Assembly: GCA_022315425.1 (NCBI GenBank)
Contig: JAIUPT010000039.1
Location: 682,001-746,000 of the forward strand
Direction: 5' to 3'
DNA: 64,000 bases
Source: Pseudevernia furfuracea
Taxonomy: Eukaryota; Ascomycota; Lecanoromycetes; Lecanorales; Parmeliaceae
Positions 35,319 to 46,838 of the stretch are shown in pieces; within the stretch, counting starts at the first letter, position 1; each line of letters starts with the position of its first letter. Below the pieces are notes generated by a model. It searched no databases. It saw only the letters and a list, made by a program, of their open reading frames with translations, and was not told the origin of the DNA. A program made the translations under genes and the position numbers.

Positions 35319-35477
35319 TGAGGGGGTGGCAACTGCCCCCTCCAAGGGGACCTTGCGGGGCTAGCCCAAAGGGGGTTAGAACGAGGATTACATAGCATTC
35401 TTTCATAGTAGAATAAATGAACACCTTTATAATCTCGAGAACATACGATTTCACTACTTGTGAATCTTGACCAGTGA
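35319..35477 (+). repeat. Outer element, left LTR (159 bp)
   Basis: Begins TGAGGGGGTGGCAACTGCCC and ends CTTGACCAGTGA. It differs from 46839-46997 at only three sites, all where the right copy has A or T in place of G or C. Confidence 0.8.
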
Positions 35478-35730
35478 GACTTCGAGAGATTATCAAAGTG
35501 TACTAATCATTATTTATCTAGAAGAATTATTTGTGAATCTTTGACTTCTTTCAAGATCTGAAGATCTTAATAACATAGATATATAATTGATTAAGTGATC
35601 ACTAAGAATCGTTCTGTGTCAGCGAGAGACTCAGATCTTATAAATATTTCGATAACGTCAAATAATATCTTGACTCTTAAATCTCTACTCTCTATCGTAT
35701 CTTATTAACATTATTAATTTGATATTAAAT
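35478..35730 (+). mobile_element. Outer element, 5' internal remnant
   Basis: 253 bp of AT-rich DNA between the outer LTR and the inner LTR; no readable protein. Confidence 0.6.
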
Positions 35731-35998
35731 TGTTAGCAGCGGGACCAAGAGGACAGCTGTCGCATGAGCCCGGGGGTTGCCGAGCGTAATCGAATCGCTT
35801 GGCATACGCATGCCAAGCGGATCCTTGGCGTGAGAAGCTTAAGAGGGTCATGTCTCGAAGTTTCTCATTTTCCTTCCTTAAGAATTAGTCTTACTATTAG
35901 ATATACTATACGCAATATATATATCTTCGCTAAGTTCACATTGCTACACAATCCTAGCCTGTCTTATATATATCTATATTATATAAGCCAGTCTAACA
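35731..35998 (+). repeat. Chromovirus LTR 1 (268 bp)
   Basis: TGTTAGCAGCGGGACC...GTCTAACA. Of the three LTRs this one is the most GC-rich in its first 100 bp, e.g. GCCCGGGGGTTGCCGAG where LTR 2 has TTCGAGAATTGTCGAG. Confidence 0.9.
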
Positions 35999-36112
35999 AT
36001 TCTAATTCTTCTTCTCATCGAGGGGTAGCGATTCGAACTTAGTATAATAACAATCACTCGCTCGCAATCGCAACGTATCAGAAACGAAGCAGATTCATTC
36101 AACTCGCACATT

Positions 36113-37260
36113 ATGTCTAAAGAATAGTCACAGATAGTGAATCTAAACGAATCAGATCATGTCTCTGACGTGGAATTCGAGAGTCAAAGACAATCGATAT
36201 CTGCTTCGGGAGACGATGTTATCGATCTAACTTTGAACGAGCGATTGACTTAGATAACTCAACGTCGAGATTAGTTACTAAAAAGACGACAACTAAATAA
36301 TATCAACGAAGAGATCAATGTTCTTCAACGAGAGGAATCGTTAGATGAACGAGATCAAGACGATATCGAATCGAACACGTCGAATGCTCGTCGTGACTCT
36401 TCTAATGCCCGAGTAGGGTCAAAACGTTATTTAGATATTGAATTAACACATGTCACAAAACGACGAAGTGTTAAATCAAAGAATCTTGACGATTATTATG
36501 ACAAATCGAGACGAGAGCATCGTAACTAAATACGAGACGTCGAAGTTGCATTTATGAATGTCTCAGCGTATTTTCTAAACGATTACGATAAAATTGTTTG
36601 ATGTATACAATTTCTAGCGAGAGACTCCAAGGAACAGTGATATAACGAACGAGAAAAGAATTCGATCAAGGTAGAAAACTGAGATCACTTCGTCTCTTTT
36701 CTGCTTAACAAAATATAGAATTTAATCAATCGACAGCTGAAGATAAACATGGTCTATACGAATACGCGACAAAGATCATCTCAATCAGTAACTCAATTTG
36801 AGATCTATCTTTTCAGCCTTGAGACACAGTTGTCGTCGTCGAACGAAATTCAACGAGTTGCGACGTTAATAACGAGACTTCTTTCGAAACTTCAAGACGA
36901 CATCACTCGCACGGGACAAATAGTCTCGACGCGAGAAGATCTTATCGCTTAGACTATTCGTCTGAAGAATACGAATAAGAGAGTCAACGCACGCTTATCA
37001 CATAATAGACGAGACATAAACGATATCGACTCGAATACGAATCAAAGACGAAACAAAGAAAATGAGAAAGAGAACAAACTTAATAATAATAAACGAGCGA
37101 CGCAATCTCGTAAGAATAAGAAAGCGAATGCTTCGCGTCGCTTAAACGGAGGTGAATCTCGAGACAAAACGTCGAAAAGTAAGAAATATCTGAAGATAGT
37201 CGAATGCTATAACTGTTATAAGAAGAGACATTACGCAAACGAATATCGATAACTCAAGAT
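36113..37260 (+). pseudogene. Gag remnant with zinc knuckle
   Basis: Begins ATG at 36113 and meets TAG at the fifth codon. The central part reads as a Ty3-type capsid (QFEIYLFSLETQLSSSNEIQ, RVATLITRLLSKLQDDITR). A Lys/Arg/Asn-rich segment and a zinc knuckle follow at 37205-37248: CYNCYKKRHYANEYR. The last Cys is Tyr (TGT to TAT) and the Gly before His is Arg (GGA to AGA), both G-to-A changes. Confidence 0.8.
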
Positions 37261-40200
37261 AGACGATGTTAATCGCGTGTCTATCGATGATGTTAAAAAC
37301 ATTAATGCTTATACTATCGAGTCATCTTCGTCGAGAAAAGAAAGATTCTCGTCGAAGACTTCTTAACGACGAGGGCAAAATAAGAAGTCATCTCGACACT
37401 TAGTATAATTTTCTTAGAGAAAGTGATTATAGAAGATCGAGAAGTAATTCTAATGTCGACTTCGACATAATTTGACAACGAGATCGAAGTTAATATAATT
37501 AATCAGCGCTTTGCTCTCGAACATAATCTCGAATCAGTCGAAGCGTCTTTGTCAAGTGTCAAATGAATAAATAACAACACGATCTTTTGCTATGTCGTCT
37601 ACCTTGTATACTATGAGTTACAAGATAGTTAAAGTCATATAAAGCGATATTTATATATCTTTTATATCATCGCAAAGAAAGACAATTCACTCTTTATATT
37701 AAGACTATTAACATTAACAGATAAAGATATCGTGATTGACATTGTTAAGAGAATCTAACGCTTTGATATCGATGCGTATACGTATGAGATACTTTTATTT
37801 TAAGATTTTGTTAACGTATTAAAGGGAGAAAAGTTAGTGTATGCTTTAGTAATCATAGATATTTTTAATGCGTTAGTAAGAAAGCATCACATTGACGAAA
37901 TCTTAGCGAACACATCACAATCGTAGATCGTAAACGCTGTTCTAAAATTGTCAGAGAAGTTGCGCGAATACGAAGACGTATTTTTAATCGAAGAAGCCGA
38001 TCGACTCTCGTCGCACGAAGAACGTGATTATGTTATTAAGACTATAGCGAAATTATTATTTGATTTATTATATAATCTATTTAATATCGAGTTAGCGACA
38101 CTAAGAACATATCTAGACGATGTCTTAGCGAAAGACTGAATTTAGTATTTAACGAGTTCAGTAGAGTCTCTTATTCTTTTCGTATCAAAAAAGAATAACG
38201 ACTTGCGACTATATGTCGACTATCGAGAATTAAACAAAGTTACGATAAAAAATCGTTATTCTTTATCTTTGATTAGTGAGACTCTAAATCGTCTAAATGA
38301 AGTCAAGAGATTCACAAAATTGAATCTCAAGGATACGTATCATCGTATTTGAATTCGCAAGGGCGATAAGTGAAAGACTGCGTTTCGTACGCGTTATGAT
38401 CACTTTGAGTACTTGATAATGTTATTTGACCTAATCAACGCCTTCGCGACCTTTCAGACTTACATCAACAAGTCGTTAACGAATCTAATTGACAATTTTT
38501 GCGTTGTTTATCTTGACGATATTCTGATTTATTCGAGTTCGCAAGAAGAACATTTAGATCATATCAAGCAAGTGCTTGAGAGACTAAGACGTTTTAGTCT
38601 ATATGCAAGTTTGAAGAAATGTGAGTTCTTTATCACAGAAGTCGAATTTCTAGACTTTATAATGTTTATCGATAACGTCGCAATGAACAAACGCAGAGTG
38701 AAAGCAATTCAGAAGTGATCGAGATCTAAGTTCTTTTATGAGGTACAGATCTTTTTGAGCTTTGTGAATTTCTATCGGAGATTCATTCATTACTACTCTC
38801 AAATTGTCGAATCACTTACAAACTTGCTCAAGAAAAGTATCAAGGAAATCAAGATAGAATCTTTTGATTGACCTGTTGAGACGAAGAAGACATTTCGACG
38901 ACTTCGCGAAGTCTTTACGAAAGCGTCTCTTCTATATCACTTTGATTCAGAACTTTTTATTAGAGTGAAAACGAATGCTTTAGATTTCGACTTAGCAGAC
39001 ATTTTGACTCAGTTATAAAATAACAATAAGCAATAACATTCAGTTATATTTTATTCTCGAAAAATAATTTCTATAGAGCGAAATTATGAGATTTATAATT
39101 AGAAGCTACTCGTTATCGTAACGATCTTCAAATAGTGACGTTATTATTTGAAAGAAAGTTTTTATTCTGTGAAAGTACTTACGAATCATAACAATCTAAA
39201 GTACTTCATGAAAATAACGAGTTTGAATAAGCGACAAGTCAGATAGACAATGAAGTTATTAATGTTTGATTTTTTCATTACACACAGATCAGAGAAGACA
39301 AACTCAGTCGATACGTCGTCAAGGCGATCTGATTATAAGAGTGAAAACGAGTCGCTAAATCGACTGTTGTCAACGTTATAATAGAAATTGACAGCGATAA
39401 AAGATCTAATAAGTTTCATATTTGTTATTATTCGAATAGCGTATAAGTAAGATAAGAGTTATAAGCATACGAAGCGCAGCTCAAACGTTGAGCCCTTCTT
39501 TGCGATATATAGTCTAGACGTGAATACATAGTATAATCTAATGACTAATAATAGAGAAGAAGTGACTGCTTAAAAGATAATACTTATAAATTTGATAACA
39601 GTTACAATTCAAGAGACTCATCTTGATGTTATATATTCTTCGAGACTTAGAGAATCTTCAACTGCGAGAGTAGAGAGTTCAAGCGAGATACTTACTCAGA
39701 GTACACGTAACGTAGCTGTCGCGTAGCTTAATTCTATTGCTGAGACTATTGATTATAAATAGCTCGTCTCACGCTTAGTAGCTCACATTGCGACAATAAG
39801 CGAAACGATATATGATCTTAATAACAAGTTCATCTTCGAGCTTATCAAAGCACTTTAGTTAAAAGACTCTTATATTTAATAGCGAAGAGAAGACGAAGCG
39901 TAAAACAAGCGAAAGAGTGACGTCGAAGCTTGAATATGAAATAGTTAGAAACTATTAAGATATAAGAACATGTTGTACGTTCTCGAAGAGACTTTCGTTC
40001 GCGAAGAGCTATTGAGACGTTATTATAATGATTTCTTAGCGAGACATTTCGATGTCGATAAGACACTAAAACTAATAACTAAAAAATACTATTGAGATAG
40101 TATTAAGGCGAACGTGAAATTATATATGAATATATATGATGTCTGTCAGAGAGTGAAGGTGAAGCGACATCGCTTATATAACGAGCTAAGTGCGCTTTTT

Positions 40201-41300
40201 TAATCAAGTCGTTCTTAAAAGAAAATCACGATGAATTTCATTACGAATCTCTCTTCAAGTCGACGCAGAGACTGCGTTTACGATGCGATTCTTATAATCG
40301 TCGATAGATACATTAAAATGATGAGATATCTATTAATCATAAAGAAAATCAATATCTTCGATCTCGAATAGCTGCTTATAAAAGAAATCTTTCTTCGATT
40401 TAATTCATCAGAAGATATAATTATTGATCGTGATTCTATGTTTACGAGTGCGTTTTGATCACAAGTCTATTATTAAATGAAGATAAAACGTAGACTAAGC
40501 ACTATCTTTTATTCTCAAACTAATGATCAAATCGAACGACAAAATCAAATCTTAAAACACTATCTTCGAGTTTTTTGCAACGAGCAACAAAACGACTAAG
40601 CGGATCTCTTATTTATAGTCGAATATGTCTATCAACAAAGTCAATATAAGACGTTGAATTGCAGTTTATTCTATGCAATGTACGACTACAATCTCGACTT
40701 TGAATTGAGAATCGAGAACGATTCTCCTTAAGGGGAGATGTTAATAGCGAAAGAACGTGTGAAAGAAATTTATGCGTTACGAGAAGAGCTTACGAAACGT
40801 TAATAAAAAGTATTCGAATCGTAAGCGAAAACGTATAACAAAAAGCATTAAGCACAATTCTTTCAGAAAGAAGACTTGATGATGTTATCAATCAAGAATC
40901 TCAAACAAAAACGATCAAATAAGAAGCTTTCGAACAAGGTAATTGACTTATTTATTATTCGAAATGTCGTAGACAAGCAAGCTTATCGATTAGCGCTTTC
41001 GTCAATCTATCGCATATATAACGTTTTTTATATGTTACTACTAGAATTCTATCGTCGTAGAGATAATAGTACGATATCAGCATATATAGCAGCGAAATTA
41101 ATAGATAATAAAGAAGAATAAGAGATCGAAAAGATCTTGAACAAGCGAAAGCGCAAGAGTGAGATAAAATATCTTATTCGTTGAGTTAAATATTCTTATA
41201 AGTATAATTAATAAGTATTAGAGAAAGATATAAAATATTCGTAGAAGTTACGAGACGCTTTTGAAAAGTTAAAGAAGCGAAGACGAAGAGCACGATAGAT
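37261..41300 (+). pseudogene. Pol remnant: RT, RNase H, integrase, chromodomain
   Basis: RT at about 38200-38760 has LYVDYRELNKVTIKNRYSL, TKLNLKDTYHRI and an intact catalytic VYLDDILIYSS at 38506. RNase H at about 38900-39380 has FYSRKIISIERNYEIY and HNNLKYFM. Integrase covers about 39960-40860, with VDRYIKMM, SSEDIIIDRD and YSQTNDQIERQNQILKHYLR readable. A chromodomain at about 41119-41290 (IEKILNKRKRKSEIKYLIR, a stop for Trp, VKYSYKYN) marks a chromovirus; such domains target insertion to heterochromatin. The frame is broken by many stops. Confidence 0.85.
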
Positions 41301-41465
41301 GCATAAAAGATAATATTTCGAAGAATAACGATTTTAAAATTGCTCGAAGACATCGTAACAAAAAAAGATGTTTAAAGATCAAAGAGAATCGAAAAAACAC
41401 AACTCATAAGCAGCGTAGAGTATATCTATTATATCTAACTCGAAGATCAGACGCATCAAAGATAT

Positions 41466-42400
41466 CGACGTAAGGTCAGATTACTTCGTCTCTTACATTA
41501 TCTCGTCTTCGTTCACTTAATTGCTCTCGTTATTATTCTTATTCTCGTCCTTCTTCTCCTCCTCGTTCGCATCAACTCTCTGAATAATGATATTCACATT
41601 TAATTTCTTTAACTCTCTAGCCCTAGCAGCGACGAAACTAAAGAGAGAGACGACGAGAGACGTAGAGAAGACGAAGACTCCGCCGAGAGAAGACGGCTCG
41701 AAGACGTTAACCTCGTCGGCGAAGACCTCGTTCTCATCGTTATCATCATCAACTTCGTAATTGCGATTGCTGCTACTGCTACTACTGTTATTGAGATCAT
41801 CGTTGACGCCGTCCTTCGTCGACGAAAGAGAATCGTTAGGTCTCGAAGACGTCTTTGAGTTTATGAGAGGCAGGTCTGTCTAGCGAATCGTTAGCGCAGC
41901 TATCACGTGCTCGAAACGTCTATTGAACGTGAGAAAAATATATTCTTAATCGAAGAACATCGTAGATGCTCTTTAGAGTCGTATCAATTCGTCGAAGCGA
42001 CTTGACTTGATTCAGCTAAATCGTTAATGCGTTCGACTTTTTCTTTTCTTCGAGACGATTCTAAACTCGCTCGTAACGAGATAACTCAATATCGAAGAAT
42101 TTCACGTAGACAGTCAAAAACGGTCTACTAACATATTATGAATGCTCATGCACTCACTCGCGGCGAATAATTCGCTCGCGATAGACGCGGCGCCGTAATA
42201 GATTATTCGTTAGATATCTAATCTCTCACGCAGAGAGGATCTTGAATTGAGATCAGTAGACGCTTCAGCTATGTTTGAATTATGAACTATATATGTTTAC
42301 GTACGAACTCACAATCGACCCGCAGGTCGACGTAGTGAGTGTACTTTCGTAGCATCTCTTCTATCTTCGCGAAGATAACATCACAGCTATTCGAGATATA
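41466..42400 (+). pseudogene. Third reading frame downstream of pol, with hydrophobic segments
   Basis: One frame from about 41466 stays readable to about 42400 if its few stops are taken as mutated Gln, Trp or Arg codons. It shows a basic start (RRKVRLLRLL), a hydrophobic stretch (41517-41565, ALVIILILVLLLLLV), a charged Asp/Glu/Arg segment, and a second hydrophobic stretch (41727-41813, LVLIVIIINFVIAIA). A basic block (RRRKRIVRSRRR) and a polar domain (SYHVLETSIEREKNIFLIEE) follow. The truncated copy has the same order with a diverged sequence. Its position matches env of errantiviruses, but no homology is claimed. Caution: pyrimidine-rich DNA gives Leu/Val/Ile in any frame. Confidence 0.4.
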
Positions 42401-43060
42401 CTAATTCGCTGTTCGAAGACAACGACAATAAAAGTTCTTAATTAACGTCTTTATTCGCACGAAGAATCGATTAGTAATACTATAAGAATAGAACTGTAAA
42501 CGTGTTAGAAACGCACGCGAAATTACGATTAATTTAACTTATCGTAGAACGAAAGAGAACGTAGGTCGAGAAGTCAAGCGTCGAAAAAATCTAAGCAGTT
42601 ATAATTAAATAGGTGACACGACAATGTTTAGTATAAGTACGAAGAATATAATGTCTACGTTTGATAGCTGTGAATTAGAAAAAAGAGGAATGTGTTTTGC
42701 TGAAAGCAAAAGTTTGAAAAAACAAACTTATATATAGCTCACGACTAGCGCATAGCAATTATTCACGTCGCGTATTTATGACGACGGCGACGCGACAGCG
42801 CAACTCACGACTCAAACAATAAGAGATATCAACAACGTCAACAAACTTCACGTCGTCTACGACCCTACGAACATTTTTATTTTCATACGCAAGGCGTAGA
42901 GATATCACAGTCTACGCATTTCAAATTGAGATTTGCAATGTCAGCGCGAAGCTGATCTGAAAGAACTCTTTTTCTTATATCTCCTCTGAGATTTAAAGAG
43001 TTTTAATGAGTCTATTCAGAGCAATGAATTCGAGGACGAATTCTTGAAGAGAGAAGATCA

Positions 43061-43328
43061 TGTTAGCAGCGAGATTAAGAGAATAGCTATCATATAAGTT
43101 CGAGAATTGTCGAGCGTAATCGAATCGCTTGATATACGCATGTCAAGCGAATCCTTGACGTGAGAAGCTTAAGAGAATCATGTCTCGAAGTTTTCTATTT
43201 TTCTTTCTTAAGAATTAGTCTTACTATTAGATATACTATACGCAATATATATATCTTCGCTAAGTTCACATTGCTACACAATTCTAGTCTGTCTTATATA
43301 TATCTATATTATATAAGTCAGTCTAACA
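43061..43328 (+). repeat. Chromovirus LTR 2 (268 bp), shared by copies A and B
   Basis: TGTTAGCAGCGAGATT...GTCTAACA, preceded by the purine tract GAAGAGAGAAGATCA. Transition differences from LTR 1. Confidence 0.9.
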
Positions 43329-44172
43329 AGTATATCTATTAACAAAGTTAACATAAGACGTTAAATTATAGTTTATTTTATATAATATACGACTATAATC
43401 TCGACTTTAAATTGAGAATCGAGAACGATTCTTTTTAAGAGAAGATATTAACAGCGAAAGAACGTGTAAAAGAAATTTATACGTTACGAGAAGAGCTTAC
43501 GAAACGTTAATAAAAAGTATTCGAATCGTAAGCGAAGACGTACAACAAAAAGCATCAAGCACAATTCTTTCAGAAAGAAGACTTGATAATATTATCAATC
43601 AAGAATCTCAAACAAAAACGATCAAACAAGAAGCTTTCGAACAAGACAATTGACTTATTTATTATTCGAAATGTCGTAGACAAGCAAGCTTATCGATTAG
43701 CGCTTTCGTTAATCTATCGCATATATAACGTTTTTTATATGTCACTGTTAAAACTCTATCGTCGTAGAGATAATAGTACGATATTAGTATATATAGTAAC
43801 GAAATTAATAGATGATAAAGAAGAATAAGAGATCGAAAAGATCTTGAACAAGCGAAAGCGCAAGGATGAGATAAAATATCTTATTCGTTGAGCTGAGTAT
43901 TCTTATAAATATAATTAGTGAGTATTAGAGAAAGATATAAAATATTCGTAGAAGTTATGAGACGCTTTCGAAAAGTCAAAGAAGCGAAGACGAAGAGCAC
44001 GATAGATATATAAGAGATAATATCTCGAAGAATAACGATTCTAAAATTATTCGAAGATATCGTAACAAAAAAAGATGTTTAAAGGTCAAAGAGAATCGAA
44101 AAAACACAATTCATAAGCAGCGCAGAGTATATCTATTATATCTAACTCGAAGATTAGACGCATTAAAGATGT

Positions 44173-44700
44173 CGACGCAAGATCAGATTACTTCGTCTCT
44201 TATATTATCTCGTTCTTATTCTCTTAATCTCTCTCGTTATTATTCTTATTCTCGTTCTTCTCGTCGTTCGCATTAACTCTCTAAATAATAATATTCACAT
44301 TTAGTTTCTTTAACTCTCTAGTTCTAGCTGCGACGAACTCGATAAAAGAGGCGACGAGAGACGTCGAGAAAGCGAGAGCCTCGTGAGAAGAAAACGACTC
44401 GAAGACGTCGACCTCGTCGACGAGAGCCTCGTTCTCTCAGTCATTATCGTTATTGTTCTTATTATTGTAATCGTCGTCATCTTCGTTATCGTTACGATTG
44501 TTATCGTCTTCGTTATTACTATCGTTAAAAGACGACGAAGAGAAGTCTAATGAAGAAGAGAGAGAGATCAAATTAAGCGACGAAAGACTCGTCTAGAAGT
44601 AACGTTAATATGATCAGAGCGTGATATTAACGAATTCGAAGCACATATCGAAAAGCGCATAATATTATATATATCTCGAAGAGTCTTCGACAAATTGCGT
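44173..44700 (+). pseudogene. Third reading frame, copy B
   Basis: Equivalent to the frame in copy A: RRKIRLLRLLYYLV, a hydrophobic run (LISLVIILILVLLVV), RINSLNNNIHI, a charged segment (DERRRESESLVRRKRLEDVD), a longer hydrophobic run (44428-44526, LVLSVIIVIVLIIVIVVIFV...) and KRRRRE. In this copy the second hydrophobic run through the basic block (44428-44547) has no stop. The sequence differs from copy A by indels and transversions as well as transitions. Confidence 0.4.
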
Positions 44701-45375
44701 AGGGTTCTAATCTAATCTAGAATCGTCGTTAGCATATCGAGCTTCTTATACTTATTTAAACGATTCTATATTCGTTGATACGCTAAGAATAACTTATTAA
44801 ATCGTTTAACTTGACGTATTAACGTCGCACGACTAACGTAGTTATAATGATACGAATCTCAGCGATATCGTATCGATCGAGCGTATCTAACTCGAAGACG
44901 AAACACGTTATTCGCGAACGTTCGAATCGCGGCAATTGCTAAAATCTATTAGTACTTTAATTAATTCATATTTTATTTACGCTATTAATGCGTTTCAAAT
45001 AGAAATATATACAGTCACGCAGTTGACTTTTCTCTTCGCACAATTGTTACATCGTGTCAAATTGTTATCTTCGTTGTCGAACTTGTTATTATATAACTTT
45101 ACGTCGTGCTCTCAAGCACGACGCGCACAACGATAACACGAATTCTTTAAGAGACGCTCAACTATACGAGTGAATCGTACGACAAGCGCCGCGAGAGCGG
45201 GCTAAAAGCGTGTTAATAACGCACACGAAAATCGAGAAGCTTAGACTTACGACTAATAATATAAGAATCGAGAAAACAATTGAAGCTATCATAATCAAAT
45301 AGGTGATACGACAATATTTAGTGTATATGTAAGAAATGTGATATCTACGTTTGATAGCTGTGAATCAGAATAGAG

Positions 45376-45598
45376 TGTCACGGTTCTAGCCCATGACGGC
45401 TGACTTACCTGCTTGCTTACTGTGTTATACTCTAGGCTGGTCGGCTAGCCCCAGCCCTACGAGTTATATCCGTTAACTCCGCAGTGAAGCATTACTTTGA
45501 TACGCACAAAGCACTTCTTGTAATTACTCTACATAGTTAATATTCTATTCATACATGACACCACATCGCTAGTCCAGCTCTATGTCAAGTCCCTGACA
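45376..45598 (+). mobile_element. Solo LTR (223 bp) inserted in copy B
   Basis: Starts TGTCACGG and ends CCTGACA (inverted TGTCA/TGACA). It is flanked by TAGAG on both sides (45371-45375 and 45599-45603), a 5-bp target duplication. Copy A at about 42675 shows the empty site. Base composition is balanced, unlike the surrounding DNA. Confidence 0.82.
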
Positions 45599-45979
45599 TA
45601 GAGAGAAGTATGTTTTGTAAAAAGCAAAAAGTTTAAAAAAACAAACTTATACACAATTCACGGCTAGCGCATAGCAATTATTCACGTCGCGCATTTATAA
45701 CGACGACGACGCGATCACGCGACTCACGACTCAAACAATAAGGAACATTAACAACGTCGACAAACTTCACGTCGTCTACGATTATATGAACATTTTTATT
45801 CTTATGCGCAAGGCGTAGAGATATCACAATCTACGCATTTCAAATTGAGATTTACAATGTCAGCGCGAAGCTAATCTAAAAGAACTCTTTCTCTTATGTT
45901 CTCTCTGAGGTTTAAAGGATTTTAATGAGTCTGTTTAAAGCAATGAATTCGAGAACGAATTCTTGAAGGGAGAAGATCA

Positions 45980-46247
45980 TGTTAACAGCGAGATCAAGAA
46001 AACAGCTATCGTATAAGCTCGAGAGTTGTCGAGCGTAATCGAATCGCTTGATATACGCATGTCAAGCGGATCCTTGACGTGAGAAGCTTAAGAGGGTCAT
46101 ATCTCGAAGTTTCTCATTTTCCTTCCTTAAGAATTAGTCTTACTATTAGATATACTATACGCAATATATATATCTTCGCTAAGTTCACATTGCTACATAA
46201 TTCTAGTCTATCTTATATATATCTATATTATATAAGTCAGTCTAACA
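45980..46247 (+). repeat. Chromovirus LTR 3 (268 bp)
   Basis: TGTTAACAGCGAGATC...GTCTAACA. Same length as LTRs 1 and 2, mainly transition differences. The flanks of the whole inner block, TTAAA(T) at the left and TTAAC(T) at the right, match only partly as a target duplication. Confidence 0.9.
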
Positions 46248-46838
46248 TTAACTTCTTTAAATTCGTTTTATCTTAAAATCGTCGAGATTATGCGTCGCGA
46301 ATTAATATTTTATAAAATAACGTTAAGTAATTTAATAAACTCTACGAGAATCAAGCTGAGGGAATTAAGATTTATAATAAAGTATATTAAGAATCTATTA
46401 AAGAAAAACGTTAAGAATGCTGTTGTTAAGAACGATATCGAGAGTCTTACGAATATAAATCATGTTAAAAGAACTGCTAAGAATCTTATCGAGATAAATC
46501 ATATCAAGAATATCGTCGAGATAAATCATGTCAAGAGCATTAAGAGTGAGATCTTATCTAAAGTATTTTTAAAGATCTTAAGCGTTTACGAATATCGTTA
46601 TTTAGTCTGTGATTTTAAATATTATTAAAATATAAAAATCAAGATCAAGATAAAAGCGAAATAAATTTATAATTCGTCGAAGTGAAAGAATAAATAAAAA
46701 GCTGTCGAGCGAGTTAAAATTCTTTAAGAAATAAAGACGAAAGTAAGAAAAAAGAAGCGTATAACTCGCGAAGTCTATCTGTAATATGCTCTCTGACTTC
46801 GTCTCGCATAATAGCTCGAGTCTCAAAGGGAGGTGAAT
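46248..46838 (+). mobile_element. Outer element, 3' internal remnant
   Basis: Lys/Asn/Ile-rich frame of 112 codons (46290-46628) with an internal repeat (LIEINHIKNIVEINHVKS). Ends with the purine tract AAAGGGAGGTGAAT directly before the right outer LTR, as expected for plus-strand priming. Confidence 0.6.

Larger units (their letters stand above)
35731..43328 (+). mobile_element. Ty3/gypsy chromovirus, full-length copy A
   Basis: 7,598 bp bounded by 268-bp LTRs (TGTTAG...CTAACA). Order: gag, protease region, reverse transcriptase, RNase H, integrase, chromodomain, a third reading frame, purine tract, LTR. That is the Ty3/gypsy order. All frames carry TAA, TAG and TGA where Gln, Trp or Arg is expected, so no product can be made from this copy. 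Confidence 0.88.
43329..45979 (+). mobile_element. Chromovirus copy B, truncated to its 3' part
   Basis: Directly after LTR 2 the sequence matches copy A from about position 40627 (inside integrase). It continues through the chromodomain (about 43826-43995), the third reading frame and the purine tract AAGGGAGAAGATCA. All gag, RT and RNase H are missing. It is interrupted by a solo LTR at 45376-45598. Confidence 0.85.

Noticed and set aside
41609..41800. Minus-strand frame with hydrophobic start in the retroelement
   Set aside because: Complement of the pyrimidine-rich third frame; the plus-strand frame is longer and recurs in copy B.
44900..44945. tRNA-like GTTCGAATC in the retroelement
   Set aside because: No acceptor stem or anticodon arm can be drawn around it.
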